Shown here piece by piece: positions 49,001 through 60,200 of a DNA stretch of 64,000 nt (its first letter is position 1; every line of letters starts with the position of its first letter). Below the pieces are notes generated by a model. The model had not been told where the DNA came from. It saw only the letters and a program-made list of their open reading frames with translations, and ran no database searches. The DNA comes from Theocolax elegans. Lineage: Eukaryota > Arthropoda > Insecta > Hymenoptera > Cerocephalidae. The DNA lies in assembly GCA_026168455.1 (NCBI GenBank), contig CM047427.1:66034162-66098161 (forward strand). Direction: 5' to 3'. A program made the translations under genes and the position numbers.

Positions 49001-49339
49001 GTGCATGTATTGGCTGGATCGTTTGACCAAAATACATTGTTTAACGAAAATTTGAATAACGTGGAAAATTTGACATGGTCGGAGGAAGCGAAGCCAACTC
49101 ATACTGATGATGGCACTAATCGTAAAAAAATAATTATATTAAAAATGAAACCTAATATGATAATTAGTGGTGTTATTCTTGCGATAGCAATTCTCGTCTT
49201 CATTTCAATATTCATTACTTATAAAATGAAGCAAAGGAAAATTTATACGTATAAAAATACGTTTTCCAAAATCGTTTTTCAAGCGTCTGCGAATAAAGAT
49301 TTATCCGATTCTAATTTAAGTACAATTTCAGTGAAATAG
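43064..49339 (+). CDS. Orphan type I single-pass membrane glycoprotein (782 aa)
   Basis: Two coding exons: 43064-43183 (40 codons, GAG/GTAAGG) and 47111-49339 (GTTTCAG acceptor, TAG stop), joined in phase 0. A tandem ATG-ATG starts a signal peptide (HLFISVIVIETCVVLSFA). The ectodomain is long, polar and Asn/Ser/Glu-rich, with at least a dozen N-X-S/T sequons, a basic patch (KPRPRKRRPP) and an acidic SEISESSESSEESKGNE run. One transmembrane helix (ISGVILAIAILVFISIFITY, about residues 723-744) is followed by a 38-residue basic-then-polar tail. Two leucine-rich segments resemble each other: LLKIESNKDLSLSEILRHQN and LKQLLESRNMSIGELIALRQ. I do not recognise the family. Exon 1 is linked by phase, signal peptide and splice sites, not by homology. 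Confidence 0.75.
44609..44714 (+). promoter_or_regulatory. Candidate internal TATA promoter in intron 1 of the membrane-protein gene
   Basis: A GC-richer island holds TGACGTAA (44609-44616, CRE/ATF-like), TATAAAAGG (44677-44685) and an initiator-like TCAATT (44709-44714, predicted +1 A at 44711), so the TATA begins at about -34. The TATA-Inr spacing is near the classic insect range. It could start a shorter transcript, or a separate RNA; no acceptable coding exon was found beside it. Confidence 0.4.
45284..46140 (+). repeat. Dispersed repeat family, two partial copies around a palindrome
   Basis: Segments at about 45300-45400 and 45965-46140 share blocks such as ATTAAAAATCTGA/TTTAAAAATCTGG followed by GTTTAAAACAT/TTTAAAACATGCCTA. 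The second copy matches the reverse complement of about 56130-56340 in the dynein intron, including ATTTATTC.TTTGTTTATAAAA and a downstream CCATTT..CT block. No transposase was recognised, so the family is unclassified. Confidence 0.65.
45463..45758. repeat. Near-perfect palindrome, arms about 120 bp
   Basis: The left arm (45463-45589, beginning ATACGCAGATACTCAAACTT) is complementary to the right arm (45638-45758, ending AAGTTTGAGTATCTGCGTAT), with a loop of about 50 bp. The outer 60 bp are almost perfect, and matching weakens toward the loop. Transcribed, it would make a long hairpin. It lies in intron 1 of the membrane-protein gene. Confidence 0.88.
46071..47135 (+). repeat. Tandem duplication of a splice acceptor and partial exon
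   Basis: Unit 1 (46071-46558) and unit 2 (46561-47135) both begin CATTTGTTTATAAAATAAAG and both end with TATGTTTCAGGCAGTCTTAG plus a few codons. Unit 2 runs into the real exon; unit 1 ends after about 24 exon bases and then re-enters the repeat. Unit 2 has about 85 bp (near 46813-46915) missing from unit 1. Confidence 0.92.
46535..46573 (+). pseudogene. Decoy copy of exon 2 start of the membrane-protein gene
   Basis: The duplicated acceptor GTTTCAG is followed by AVLVEIKEIICL and then TAA at 46571. Codons 6 and 9 differ from the real exon (AVLVELKETF). If spliced to exon 1, it would give a secreted peptide of about 52 residues instead of the membrane protein. There is no evidence it is used. 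Confidence 0.7.
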
Positions 49340-50867
49340 AGACAATTTATATTATGTTGAATCTGTGTGGGTATGATTAAATGTTATTGAAAGTTAAAAG
49401 AGAAAAGGAAGATTATCATGCACTGTAAAACGTACAATATTTTGTATTTAAATATTAATATAATTGATTTTAGAGACGCTAATTTAATTTAATTTTAATA
49501 TTTTAACTAGATTCAAAATTTGTTTATTTTTACGTTATGGTGTTAAAAATGTTTCTTTCGAGGTTTTACGCGTATGAATATCCTCCTTTTTGAAATTTTA
49601 AATTATTTCAAATTGTTATTTATAAAATTTAAAAACTTGGCATATCAATAGGGACAAATCTGGCACGAATTTAACTTCAACTGCCCTTAAGTCTTAATTA
49701 TATTGTGTAATGTATATATGCTCAAAAAAATTAATTCAATATTATAAATGTATAATATTATCATTAATATATAAATATGTGTATGTACTATATCTAATAT
49801 ATAACACATAATCGTTATATAATGTATTTAAATTAAAATTAAATATTACCAATAATCAATTTCAAATGTTGAAATTCAGATTTATTTCAAACTCAAGAAA
49901 ATTATAGCAACTAGTTTTAATTATTTCCTAGATTCATAAAGATCATTTATATAAATAACTGATTTTGCTAAAATTTTTAATAAAAACTAATTTTTTTGAG
50001 CTTGAAACAGTCTGCATTTTAATAAAAAATTAATATTCTTTTGATCAACTCTACAATGCTAATTTTTTGGCTTATACGTCTGTCTTTAAAAGAAAGTGTT
50101 ACTTATAATAGACAATAGTCCATCAAATAAGAATTTACAATAGAACATGAAACTGTATTTTACATACTATAATGTAATGAATTTATGTGTTCATAAGAAA
50201 CAGTATTATTGCACAAACCCACAAGTTGAAGTACAATCTCATACAAGCACATTTCATTCTATAATTCAATTTGAAAGTATTTTTAGTCTTATGTGTATGT
50301 AGACACACAAATTTATACATACACAAGTACTGACACAGTACATATGTTCAAAGTTATCATTACAAATACATAAATTAATATTGCAACTGCCATAACGTGT
50401 AAAGTTACTAAATACCAATCAGTTACCCAATTCCTGGCACTTCCTAACTTTCCAAAAAAATTATCTAAAGGTAGGTACATTTAATCATAGCTTAACATTC
50501 TTGTTTAATTTTTCTTTATTGAATAATTTTAATTAACAATTTTCAAATAATTGGGTATTAAACCAGTTCAAATATCTTACTGCACTTAGCAATATTTATT
50601 TGATTAGTATAAAAATTTTCTGTGTATTAAAAGTACTTGTAACTTTTCCTTTCATTCTTTCATGACACTCCAGTGTTTTTTCCATATCTAATAAAAATTA
50701 TAAAAATTATATTAGTATGTAATTTAATTGAAAGAGATTAAAAATAGTTATATTATTAATATACCTTTAAATAAAATCATACCATCTCAATAAAGCTATG
50801 TTTCTGTCTGCATTCTTTTACTTCCTGTTTGGTAAAATAAAATAATATTACAAAAGAGGGATCTAAA
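49340..50867. other. Intergenic AT-rich DNA between convergent genes
   Basis: The spacer lies between the stop of the membrane-protein gene (+) and the tRNA-like SINE beside PSMA3 (-). It should contain the 3' UTR of the former. No coding frame or RNA gene was recognised. Confidence 0.55.
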
Positions 50868-51100
50868 TAAATAATATTTTTTTTTTATTATTTTAACGTC
50901 GCTCTTTTTATGCTTTCAAACCGGTGCTAATCGGCGACGGAGGTCATACGATGTCTTTGTTAAGAAAGCACTTGTTGAAAATACATTCTCCAGTGGTGCT
51001 TGTATCAATCGGCCAGGGCCGGGAAATCGAACCTGGGACCTCCAGATTACGAGCCCGACGCCCTACCGACCGAGCCATCGCAGACCTCGTAAATAATATT
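50868..51100 (-). mobile_element. tRNA-derived SINE with 11-bp target-site duplication
   Basis: The body (50879-51089) lies between exact TAAATAATATT repeats (50868-50878 and 51090-51100). On the minus strand the 5' end carries a pol III A box (TGGCTCGGTCGG, 51066-51077) and B box (AGGTTCGATTTCCC, 51021-51034). A tRNA-like cloverleaf segment has CTCGTAA in the anticodon loop position (CGT, Thr-like). The 3' part ends in an A-rich tail toward 50879. Not a functional tRNA: it lacks a clean acceptor stem and continues as SINE body. It sits about 60 bp beyond the PSMA3 stop, in the same orientation. Confidence 0.9.
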
Positions 51101-51111
51101 GTTTAATCTAA

Positions 51112-51117
51112 TTTATT
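51112..51117 (-). terminator. PSMA3 polyadenylation signal
   Basis: TTTATT on the + strand reads AATAAA on the minus strand, 42 bp beyond the PSMA3 stop codon. It lies just before the SINE, so PSMA3 3' end formation probably occurs at or inside the SINE 5' end. Confidence 0.45.
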
Positions 51118-51158
51118 AAAGTTAGAAATAATATGTTTTAAATAACAATAAAAAAAAA

Positions 51159-53215
51159 TTACATTTCTTCTGTATCACTATCCGAGTCTTCTACTAAAGC
51201 TTGAGAAGCTTTAGCTTCTGCTTCTGCTTTAATGTCGGCAGGAATTTTGACGTGTTGTCCATTGGTGTGTTTACCCACCCAACTCATTTCAAGTTCAAAT
51301 TGTTTGTCTTTTAGCTCATCGTGAACCAGATAAATTATGCGGGCTGCTTCTTTTACAAGTTCTTTACTATCCAATGTTGATAATTTTAATTTTTCAATCT
51401 CTGTTTTTGCTGATTGTTTAGCTTTACCTTAACATAAAATAGTCATTTTTTTACATATTGCATAAATAATAAAAAAATTTTACTAAAAAATAATAAACTA
51501 TATGATTAAAAAAATAAATAAATTTGTATGTGGTACGTCTTACCAATTGCACAGCCATAGTATCCATAAGATACACCAGAAGGATCAATCATGTACATTT
51601 CTGGTTTATCATCCTCATAAGCACTTAAAATAATTGAACAGCCATAAGGCCTCACAGATGAATATAAGGTATATGTATGCATATGCATTGCAAGCTTATC
51701 ATTTAAGTATTTAATTGGAATACCAGTTCCGTAGTGAGCTCTATAGTTACCAGCCTCTAATCTAGCTGTTTTAACAATTTGTCGAGCATCAGAAATAAGA
51801 CCAGAAATAGCCATACCTATATGTTCATCAATATTAAAAGTCCTTTTATTTGTATAAGGTTCATACAGTTTTGAAGTTACTAATTTTTCTACTGCAAACA
51901 CCACAGTATCTTTTCCTCTAAGACCTATTACAGTTCTGAAATAGTAATGAATAGTTATAAAACCAAATAGATTTGCAGTTTTATATATTAAAAAACTTAT
52001 TAATTTTATATTGTAATATTAAAACACTATAGGTAGATATTAATAACTCAATATTTGCATATTGTAAATATTTATCTTGAAGTAGCTAAATTATTGTTGA
52101 AAAAAATTTAGTTATAGTTAAAGACTTGATTTAACTATTTATAAGATTCTATTAGAAGGGACAAAAAATTCAATTTTTTAACTAACATAAATTTTACTTT
52201 ACGACAATTATTACACTTTAACATATCACTTTTAACATATAAAAATAATGTTCATAAAAATAATTGTTTTTTTTTTTTATTTTTTTTTTTTTATTCTTGA
52301 TTTGTGCTCTCTTTTTCCTGGCACTTCCTACCGTTTGTCCCCCTGGGGACTTTAACGGTGTTCACCTACCACCTATGTGTGGGTGCTTTATCCCTGCTTT
52401 AGAAACCCCACCATCTCGCATTCGCCCGGGGTTATGCCCGTGGATGAGGGAAACCTGTGAAGCAGGGAAAACCTCATCCGAGATGGCCGGTGTATTCGAA
52501 ACATTCTTTTTGGGTGTCAAAGTCACATTGCGTAGGCCTTGACACCGAAACCGAATGTTTCACACCTCCCGCTCACGTTGTGAAGTGTGAAAAAACACCT
52601 AACCCGCCACGAAAGCCAAACCCATCCAAGTGCGAACCGCACTCAGTGCTGCTTAACTTCCGTGACCGGCCGAGGTGCGTCTCCGCCACTCCGCCACCGT
52701 GTCGGTATAAAAATAATTGTTTTATTTACATAATAAAATAATACTTAAATATTTAGATTATATTTTGCAAAAATAATAATTTGTTGACTCATAGATTTCA
52801 TCTGTATCTACTCAGTCACATTTTTTTAGTAAGTAGATTATGTTGACACCAAAGAAATTTGTTAATTGCGATGTAAAAACTTTATAGTGAAATTCATTTT
52901 GTTAAACAAAATTTTATTAAATGCGGTAAAAGATTAGAAATAAGATAGAATGTGTACATTTTTTCCATTAAAATTTATTAAAGTAAGTTATAAGATATTT
53001 CATAAAATAGGTTATTTTAAATTGGAAACTTACCCACTATTTTCAACAGCCTTTTGTGCATATTCAACTTGAAAAACTCGTCCATCAGTCGAAAACTGTG
53101 ATGCTGATAAATCATACTGAAATATAAAAAAAATTGTTTAATAAATTATACCTTTAATGGATAGATTATAATATCTTTTAAAGTAGACACTCACCCCAGC
53201 TCCAATCGAAGTCAT
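51159..53215 (-). CDS. PSMA3: Proteasome subunit alpha type-3 (20S core, alpha7)
   Basis: Structural alpha-ring subunit of the 20S proteasome. Four exons on the minus strand: 53195-53215, 53034-53116, 51544-51935, 51159-51427 (TAA), 765 nt coding 254 residues; human PSMA3 has 255. It begins [20 protein letters not shown], the alpha-subunit signature, followed by [16 protein letters not shown]. Further family motifs are [49 protein letters not shown] and [17 protein letters not shown]. It ends with the acidic tail [10 protein letters not shown] typical of this subunit. Splice phases all match and Kozak context is good (AAAATGA). The third exon carries most of the fold. No anomaly. Confidence 0.97.
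52254..52723 (-). mobile_element. 5S rRNA-derived SINE with 17-bp target-site duplication
   Basis: A GC-rich 436-bp body (52271-52706) between identical 17-bp repeats ATAAAAATAATTGTTTT (52254-52270 and 52707-52723). On the minus strand the head reads GTCACGGAAGTTAAGCAGC, then GTGCGGTTCGCACTTGGATG, matching the 5S rRNA internal promoter region. After that comes about 300 bp of unrelated body and an A-rich tail. This is the SINE3-type structure. It sits in intron 2 of PSMA3, in the gene's orientation. Short open frames inside it are not genes. Confidence 0.93.
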
Positions 53216-54244
53216 TTTAGGAAAATAATATTAGTTTTATATACTTTTCTTTAAACAATCGAAAATTTTATCTTTTCAAGTATATTTGATATTTAACCAG
53301 TGTATTACCTCGATAACAAAATTAAATAATTTACTTGTTTACTTCAAAAAAGCATTGTAAGGGAGATGATTAGACACAAATACACACGGCAGCCGGTTAA
53401 AAATTTGTTCTACATTGCTATGATATCCGCACGCTAAAACAACGGAATGTGGAATTGAATCAACCAATAATAATTCAGTATAATATATAAGAATATAAAA
53501 ATGAAATGTATATTAAACAAAAATTTACAACAAGCATATTATAATCAATGTAGATTCTTATAATAAGTTATAATTATAAAGCATTCAAGAGTTTAGTTTT
53601 ATTTAGAAAAAAAGAAACTTGTAATTTTAAACGAATGAAATAATTCAATCAGATCTTTCACAGTTCTATTTCATATTTCTTGACTTTGAGACTTGAGTTA
53701 TATTTGTATTTATTTTGATGTATGTGTTATGGTTTTAAGTCTAAAAAATTCTTTTTGCCATATATTCAGAATATTCACTTAATAAATCAAGTAATTTTAT
53801 ATTTAAAAGGTGCATACATTGTGCAAAAATGAGAGAATTAAGTTTTGCTTAAGTTTATGTGTAACAGTAAATTGGACACGCGAATCGCAATTCAGTACGT
53901 GCAGAAATTTGCAATTGTAAATTAAACCACAAATACAGAGAAACCTTAATTCTAGCAGTCGGCTACTATTTAGGGTGGAATATTTTACTCGGATTACTAA
54001 GTATGACTTCATAAGCGCAGAATTCAGGCATAATGTTGTAAAGTGTTGTAATAATTATAGTGCATAATAATCAGTTAAAAGTAACTTTAAATAATGACAG
54101 AAAATATTTATAAATTTAAATGAAAATAGAATTGAAGTATAAGTTAATTGTTAGTGACATATTGCCTCTTGAAATGAAGAATATTATGTGTTGAAGAATG
54201 TGGATTACATTGTTTGCATATTAAGTACTGATCAATCACTGAAA
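53216..54244. promoter_or_regulatory. Shared upstream region of PSMA3 (-) and dynein heavy chain (+)
   Basis: 1.03 kb between two divergent start codons. No TATA box at a suitable position was noted for either gene. Slightly GC-richer stretches are at about 53385-53450 and 53870-54000. Either two promoters or one bidirectional promoter would fit. Confidence 0.55.
54174..54194 (+). other. Short upstream ORF in dynein 5' leader
   Basis: ATG at 54174 opens MKNIMC then TGA, ending 50 bp before the dynein start codon. It does not overlap the main frame. Whether it is in the mature leader depends on the unknown transcription start. Confidence 0.4.
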
Positions 54245-57200
54245 ATGGGAGATTCCTTAGAAAGTACTCTTGAGACGAGCTCAGAATCTCAAAGTTCGAT
54301 TGTAGTTGATTTTAATTTATTTGTTAATTACCTAAGAAAAGCTGTTTTTGTTTTACATCCTGATGAAGATGGTGTACCAAATGCTTTTAATATAGCCATT
54401 GAAGATAAAAATAATCAAGAATGTATACGAAAGTTTATAAATGATTCACAAGTTTGGGCTCTGTATATTCAAAGAATATCTAGCAAAGGTTAATATTTTT
54501 TATCTATGTTTAATCCATTTATATGTATCTTATTTACATTTACGTGCACAATATTTGCATTTACCTAACTTTTTATAAAACCATTTATGGTTTTATTTCA
54601 ATTTTAATGATAATTAATTAATAATTTATAAAATTATAAACAGTAGATACATATTTATCTATAATTTCTACTTAATTTCTTAATGAACAAAATCATTGTT
54701 CATTATTTTATATATTTTTATTTTGTAAAAAATTATAATAATTTCCTTTATTGTTTAGTTTACTCTTTCAATATTGTGAAAAAATATTGGTACTAGATAC
54801 CTAAATATTTTTAAAATATGAAAACTTTAAATTAATTAATATTATTAATGTTGGTAGACACCTCTTAACCAATAAACTTTCTTTTTTAAACAAATTCATT
54901 TTGATATTTACAAATATTTCAAAAACATTCGAGAATTAATTCATTAAGAATGTTGGATTTGACTAATTGGAAACAATATTTCAATTAGTTCTTAGATATT
55001 AGCTTAGAAACTGTATTTAATAATCAATTAATGAATCAAACATTCTTTTTAAATACAATTTTTATTAACTTTTACAATTTCTAAGTAAATTCAAGACATT
55101 ATATACAGAACTGTTTCGGTATTCTTAGTGAATTTAATTTTATTAATTTGTGAACATTGTCTGAATTCATTATGTATTTGTTTTGAACATTATTAATTTA
55201 TAATTAATAGTTAATAAATATAAAATTAACTTTATTTTGATGTTCATGTTAAATGTTATTTTTGTATAAATTTTAAATAATTCTTTAAAATATGTGCTAG
55301 TTGCACTTTTTCTAGTCTATACTATTAATATAATTTGATAAAATAGTATAATATAATAAATAATACAATCTAATTGCTTATTGTTCCTGACACAATTTTA
55401 TTTTTAAAACATAATATATTATTTATAATTATAATTTGCACATAAATTGTTTCATGAACATAATGTCAGTTTAATAAATTTGAATTCATTAACTTTTTTA
55501 TTTATTAAAGCATTGATTAAATATCAAATCAAATATTTATTAAATATTAACACTTGTTTTAATTATGTGATATTACTATATTAATATAACTGTAAATAAT
55601 GGTTTTAAAAGTGAAAAATATAATTTTTATTTTCATTTTAACTGTTGATGTCGTATAGTTGTATGTATCAAATTAATACAGAACCAATAGCTGAGATATT
55701 TATTATGAAAGTAGTTTGTGTACATGTAAACAATACCAATGAATTAATACCATTAATTTTTCTGCTAATTGTATTCTAGTTTACTGTTGATTTATTAATG
55801 GTCCAAAATAACAGTTACTCTTCGTATTGGATATTTTATCATATGCTATTTCTTTTATATTCACATTTTTTTTATGCCTCAAAAAAACCATTTGTTTCTA
55901 TAAAAAAATGTTTTAGTATCGGTTTAAAAATGAATTTTTTATCAAAATTTACAATTTATTTTATTAGGAGAGACATATATGCTTAGAGTTGTTTAAGTTA
56001 AAACTTTTAACAAATATAAATTCATCAGTGGAAACCAAACTAATGTGTGTTTCGTCGCGGAGAAATACCGATTTTTACCGTTATAGTGTTATAAAATTTT
56101 ACTGCTTTCCATTGCAATAGTAGTCGTTACTATTTCTACTTTAATTTCGCTAAATTTGGGGATGTCGGACTCAGAAAATGGACATTTTTAATAACTTTTT
56201 ATAAACAAAAGAATAAATTTTAAAAATAATAAATAAATAAATAAATAAAAATCATGAACGCCATATAGGCATGTTTTAAACAGTGTACTAAAATTTTTTC
56301 AGATTTTTAAATCTATATAATTTAATTCTGATTTTTGCGTTAAAGAATGTATGCCTTTTTAGACCAATAATTACCGAACGAAAATTGTTTATTTAATTAT
56401 TATTTACAAATTCACTTTCTCTTAACAAATTTAAACGTCATGCCTTCGCTACGTGTAGATCCCCGTAACTTGAGTCTAACATCCCGTTAATGTAAAATTT
56501 TTTCCGCTGAAAAAATTTTTTTTTAATAGATACAAGATTAGAACATCAGTTTCAGGTTCATTAGACTACAAGCTGGATCACTTTATTTTTATAATAATAA
56601 TTACAATAACCAAATATATTTTTTAATAAAAATAATGAAAATAAGAATAAATAAATAATTTAAGAAAATAGAAAATTTAATGTTCGCTACAGATTATTTC
56701 GATATACAAAATTTATCGAAATAAATAATTTATTTATAAAAATTAATCAAATATTATCTTGACTTAAAAAATTACAAAAATATCGATTGTACTAAACAAA
56801 AACAACATAATCACAATGAAAAAAAATTTTGTTAATCAAGAGTAAAAACAATACTTTTTCGGTAATTTAATATTATTAAGATTATTTATAAATTACAATA
56901 ATCTACTTTAAAATTCGAGTAATTTCCATACCGCATTCCTTCATTAATTAGTCATATGCAGGTCGTACGTAATATACAATTTAATTAAATTCGTTAATAC
57001 AACTATTTATATATAACAATAGAATTATTTAATTGCAGAAGATGACAGTGGCGAAGTTGACGATGAAAAAGAAAATACTCTTTACTATATATCAAATGAA
57101 ATACAATTTACAAATCCGAAAATGGCCTCCGTTGTGTTTACAAAACGAGGTACCATTGTCGAAGCAGATAAATCCATTCATTCTCAATTGCGGCTTATAT

Positions 57201-60200
57201 TTTTCCCTGATGGCCCACCTTATGAAACTCTACACGCCATTAGTAAAACAATGGCACCATATTTTAAAAGTTACGTTAAAGAAAAAGGTAAAATTGATAG
57301 AGATGGAGATAAGATGGCACCTTCGGTAGAGAAAAAAATTGCTGAATTAGAAATGGGTTTATTACATTTACAACAAAATATTGACATTCCCGAGATATCT
57401 ATTCCGATACATCCACTTGTTCAACAAGTGATTAAGCAATGCACCGATGAAGGTAGAAAACCCAAAGTTGCTGACTTCGGTAGTAAAGTTGAAGATTCTA
57501 CTTTTTTAAATCAACTTCAAAATGGTGTGAATAGATGGATCAAAGAAATCCAAAAAGTTAGTATTAACATTAAATAATTATGCAAATATTTCTCATAAAT
57601 TTTAGTTTATAAATATTTTTTTTGTTCTTTGCGGTAAATATGTGATAGGTATATGTAAATAAGCAATATTATACATATTTCAGTCATTTTCGCATTTTTG
57701 TATATCAATTCGGTATCCCTTTTCGCGAAAATTTCTAATATGTTCTATAATAGCAGAAAAAAATGTTTAAAACATTTCGAAATTTTTATAAAAACTACAG
57801 CCTTGGCTCGTGCTCAAATCAGGAACTGCATCCTATTTAGGGCTGACGCGTCAACCAAATTTTGCCACCGAGAACCTTAACTATTCTCTTCATTGAAATT
57901 TCAATTAGTACGGGATTTTCAATTAAAATATGTGATGAATAGATATTATACTGTAGTTGTAAAATCCAGATCGACATATATGTATATTGTTTGAAATTCA
58001 AAGTTTAATATTAAATTTGATATAAATGTAACAATATGTAGTAAAGGAATGCCCATTTGGTTGACGATCATTAAAGACTACCTAATTAATTGCTAAATTA
58101 TAGTTTTGTTTTTATGATGTATACGTTTTTACAACGTTGGTATATATCGTACTGATTAATTTACGCGAATAATACATTCATTTTAGGTGACAAAATTGAA
58201 CAGAGATCCCGAGTCTGGAACTGCTTTACAAGAAATTTCATTTTGGCTAAATTTAGAAAGAGCACTACACCGTATTCAGGAAAAACGAGAAAGTATTGAA
58301 ATAACACTTACGCTCGACATTTTGAAACATGGTAAACGTTTCCATGCTACTGTTAGTTTTGATACAGATACTGGATTAAAACAAGCTCTAGCAACTGTCA
58401 ATGATTATAATCCACTAATGAAAGATTTTCCGATAAACGATTTATTGTCTGCAACTGAACTTGAAAGAATTCGCACAGCTATCCAGCAAATTTTTATACA
58501 TTTGAGAAAAATTAGAATTACTAAGTATCCGATTCAAAGAGTATTAAGACTAGTTGAAGCGATTTCTCGAGATTTAGGTCAGCAGCTTTTAAAAGTTTTA
58601 GGAACTCGAAGACTAATGCACATTCCTTTTGATGATTTTGAAAAAGTAATGACTCAATGTTTTGAGTTATTCAATACTTGGGACGATGAGTACGATAAAT
58701 TAACGCAATTGTTAAGAGAAGTTGTCAAAAGAAAGCGCGATGAACATATGAAAATGGTTTGGCGCGTTGCTCCGGCACATAAAAAATTACAAACTCGAAT
58801 GGAACATATGAGACGATTCCGTCGTCAACATGAACAACTTCGAACTGTCATAGTACGAGTGTTAAGACCCGTCCGTCAAAGTAGTAATTCGACTATCGAT
58901 AACACGGATGCTGATGTTGTAAAAGTTGACTTTGCATTTGATGCTGCTGACGCTAATGCAATTAGCGAAGTTAATTTGGCATACGAAAATGTTAAGGAAG
59001 TCGATTGTTTAGACATTACCAAAGAAGGTCTTGAATCGTGGGAAGCTGCTGTTAACAGATACGAGGAACGCATAGAAAGAGTCGAAGCGAGAATTACAGC
59101 CCATCTTCGAGATCAATTAGGAACAGCAAAAAATGCTAATGAAATGTTTAGAATTTTTTCTAGATTCAATGCTCTTTTTGTGCGACCTCACATTCGAGGA
59201 GCTATCCGTGAATATCAAACTCAATTGATACAAAGAGTGAAGGATGATATCGAAACATTGCATGAAAAATTTAAGGTATTTCATTATATAGTTTTGTTTG
59301 TATAAATTTCGATAGATCATGAAATTAAGTATTAAAATTATGAATAATGCTTTTTTTTTATATTTTTTAGGTTCAGTATGCTCAAAGTAAATGCTGCAAA
59401 ATGAGCTTAGTTAGAGATCTTCCGCCAGTCGCTGGCTCAATAATTTGGGTAAAGCAAATAGATTTTCAATTAACAATGTACTTGAAAAGAGTCGAAGATG
59501 TATTAGGTAATTATTTTAATACAATTTTAATAAAGTTATATTGATACATGGACAATAAAATAATAAAAGAATCTTTTAATTTTTCGAAAAGTTGAAATCT
59601 ATCTCAAAGGATTTTGTAATAATATTTTATTTTATGGCAATTACTTAATACGTTTATTTTTATAGGTAAAGGTTGGGAGAATCACATTGAAGGGCAGAAA
59701 TTAAAGGCTGATGGAGACAGTTTTAGATTAAAATTATCTACTCAAGAAATTTTCGATGACTGGGCTCGAAAAGTTCAGCAACGAAATATCGGAGTTACTG
59801 GGCGTATATTTACTATAGAAACTATTAGATTACGTTCTGGTCGGGGCAATATATTGAAGCTAAAAGTTAACTTTTTGCCTGAGATTATTACACTTTCAAA
59901 AGAAGTAAGGAATTTGAAAAATCTTGGATTTCGAGTACCTATTGCTATTGTAAATAAAGCACACCAAGCTAACTTATTATATCCATTTGCTATAAGCTTG
60001 ATTGAAAGTATTAGAACATACGAAAGGACTTTGGAAAAGGTAGGCTATTTTTACTGTTTAAGATGATTAAGATTATTAGTTCTAAGAAATTAAATAAACA
60101 TATATTTTTAGAATAATTTAAATTTTTGTAACAGTACACATATAAACATAATTATGTTAAATTATATAAAAATTTAACTGCTCATGTTAACATTTCTTTT

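Noticed and set aside
50924..51106. Open frame and apparent tRNA gene near 51 kb
   Set aside because: It sits inside a tRNA-derived SINE with flanking target duplications and an A-rich tail. The tRNA-like part has no clean acceptor stem.
52264..52741. Two overlapping + strand open frames (92 and 94 codons)
   Set aside because: They are the antisense of the 5S-derived SINE and start in its poly-T; GC content makes them open by chance.
57698..57880. 60-codon frame in dynein intron 2
   Set aside because: No splice sites in usable phase; the dynein exons on each side join directly ([14 protein letters not shown]).
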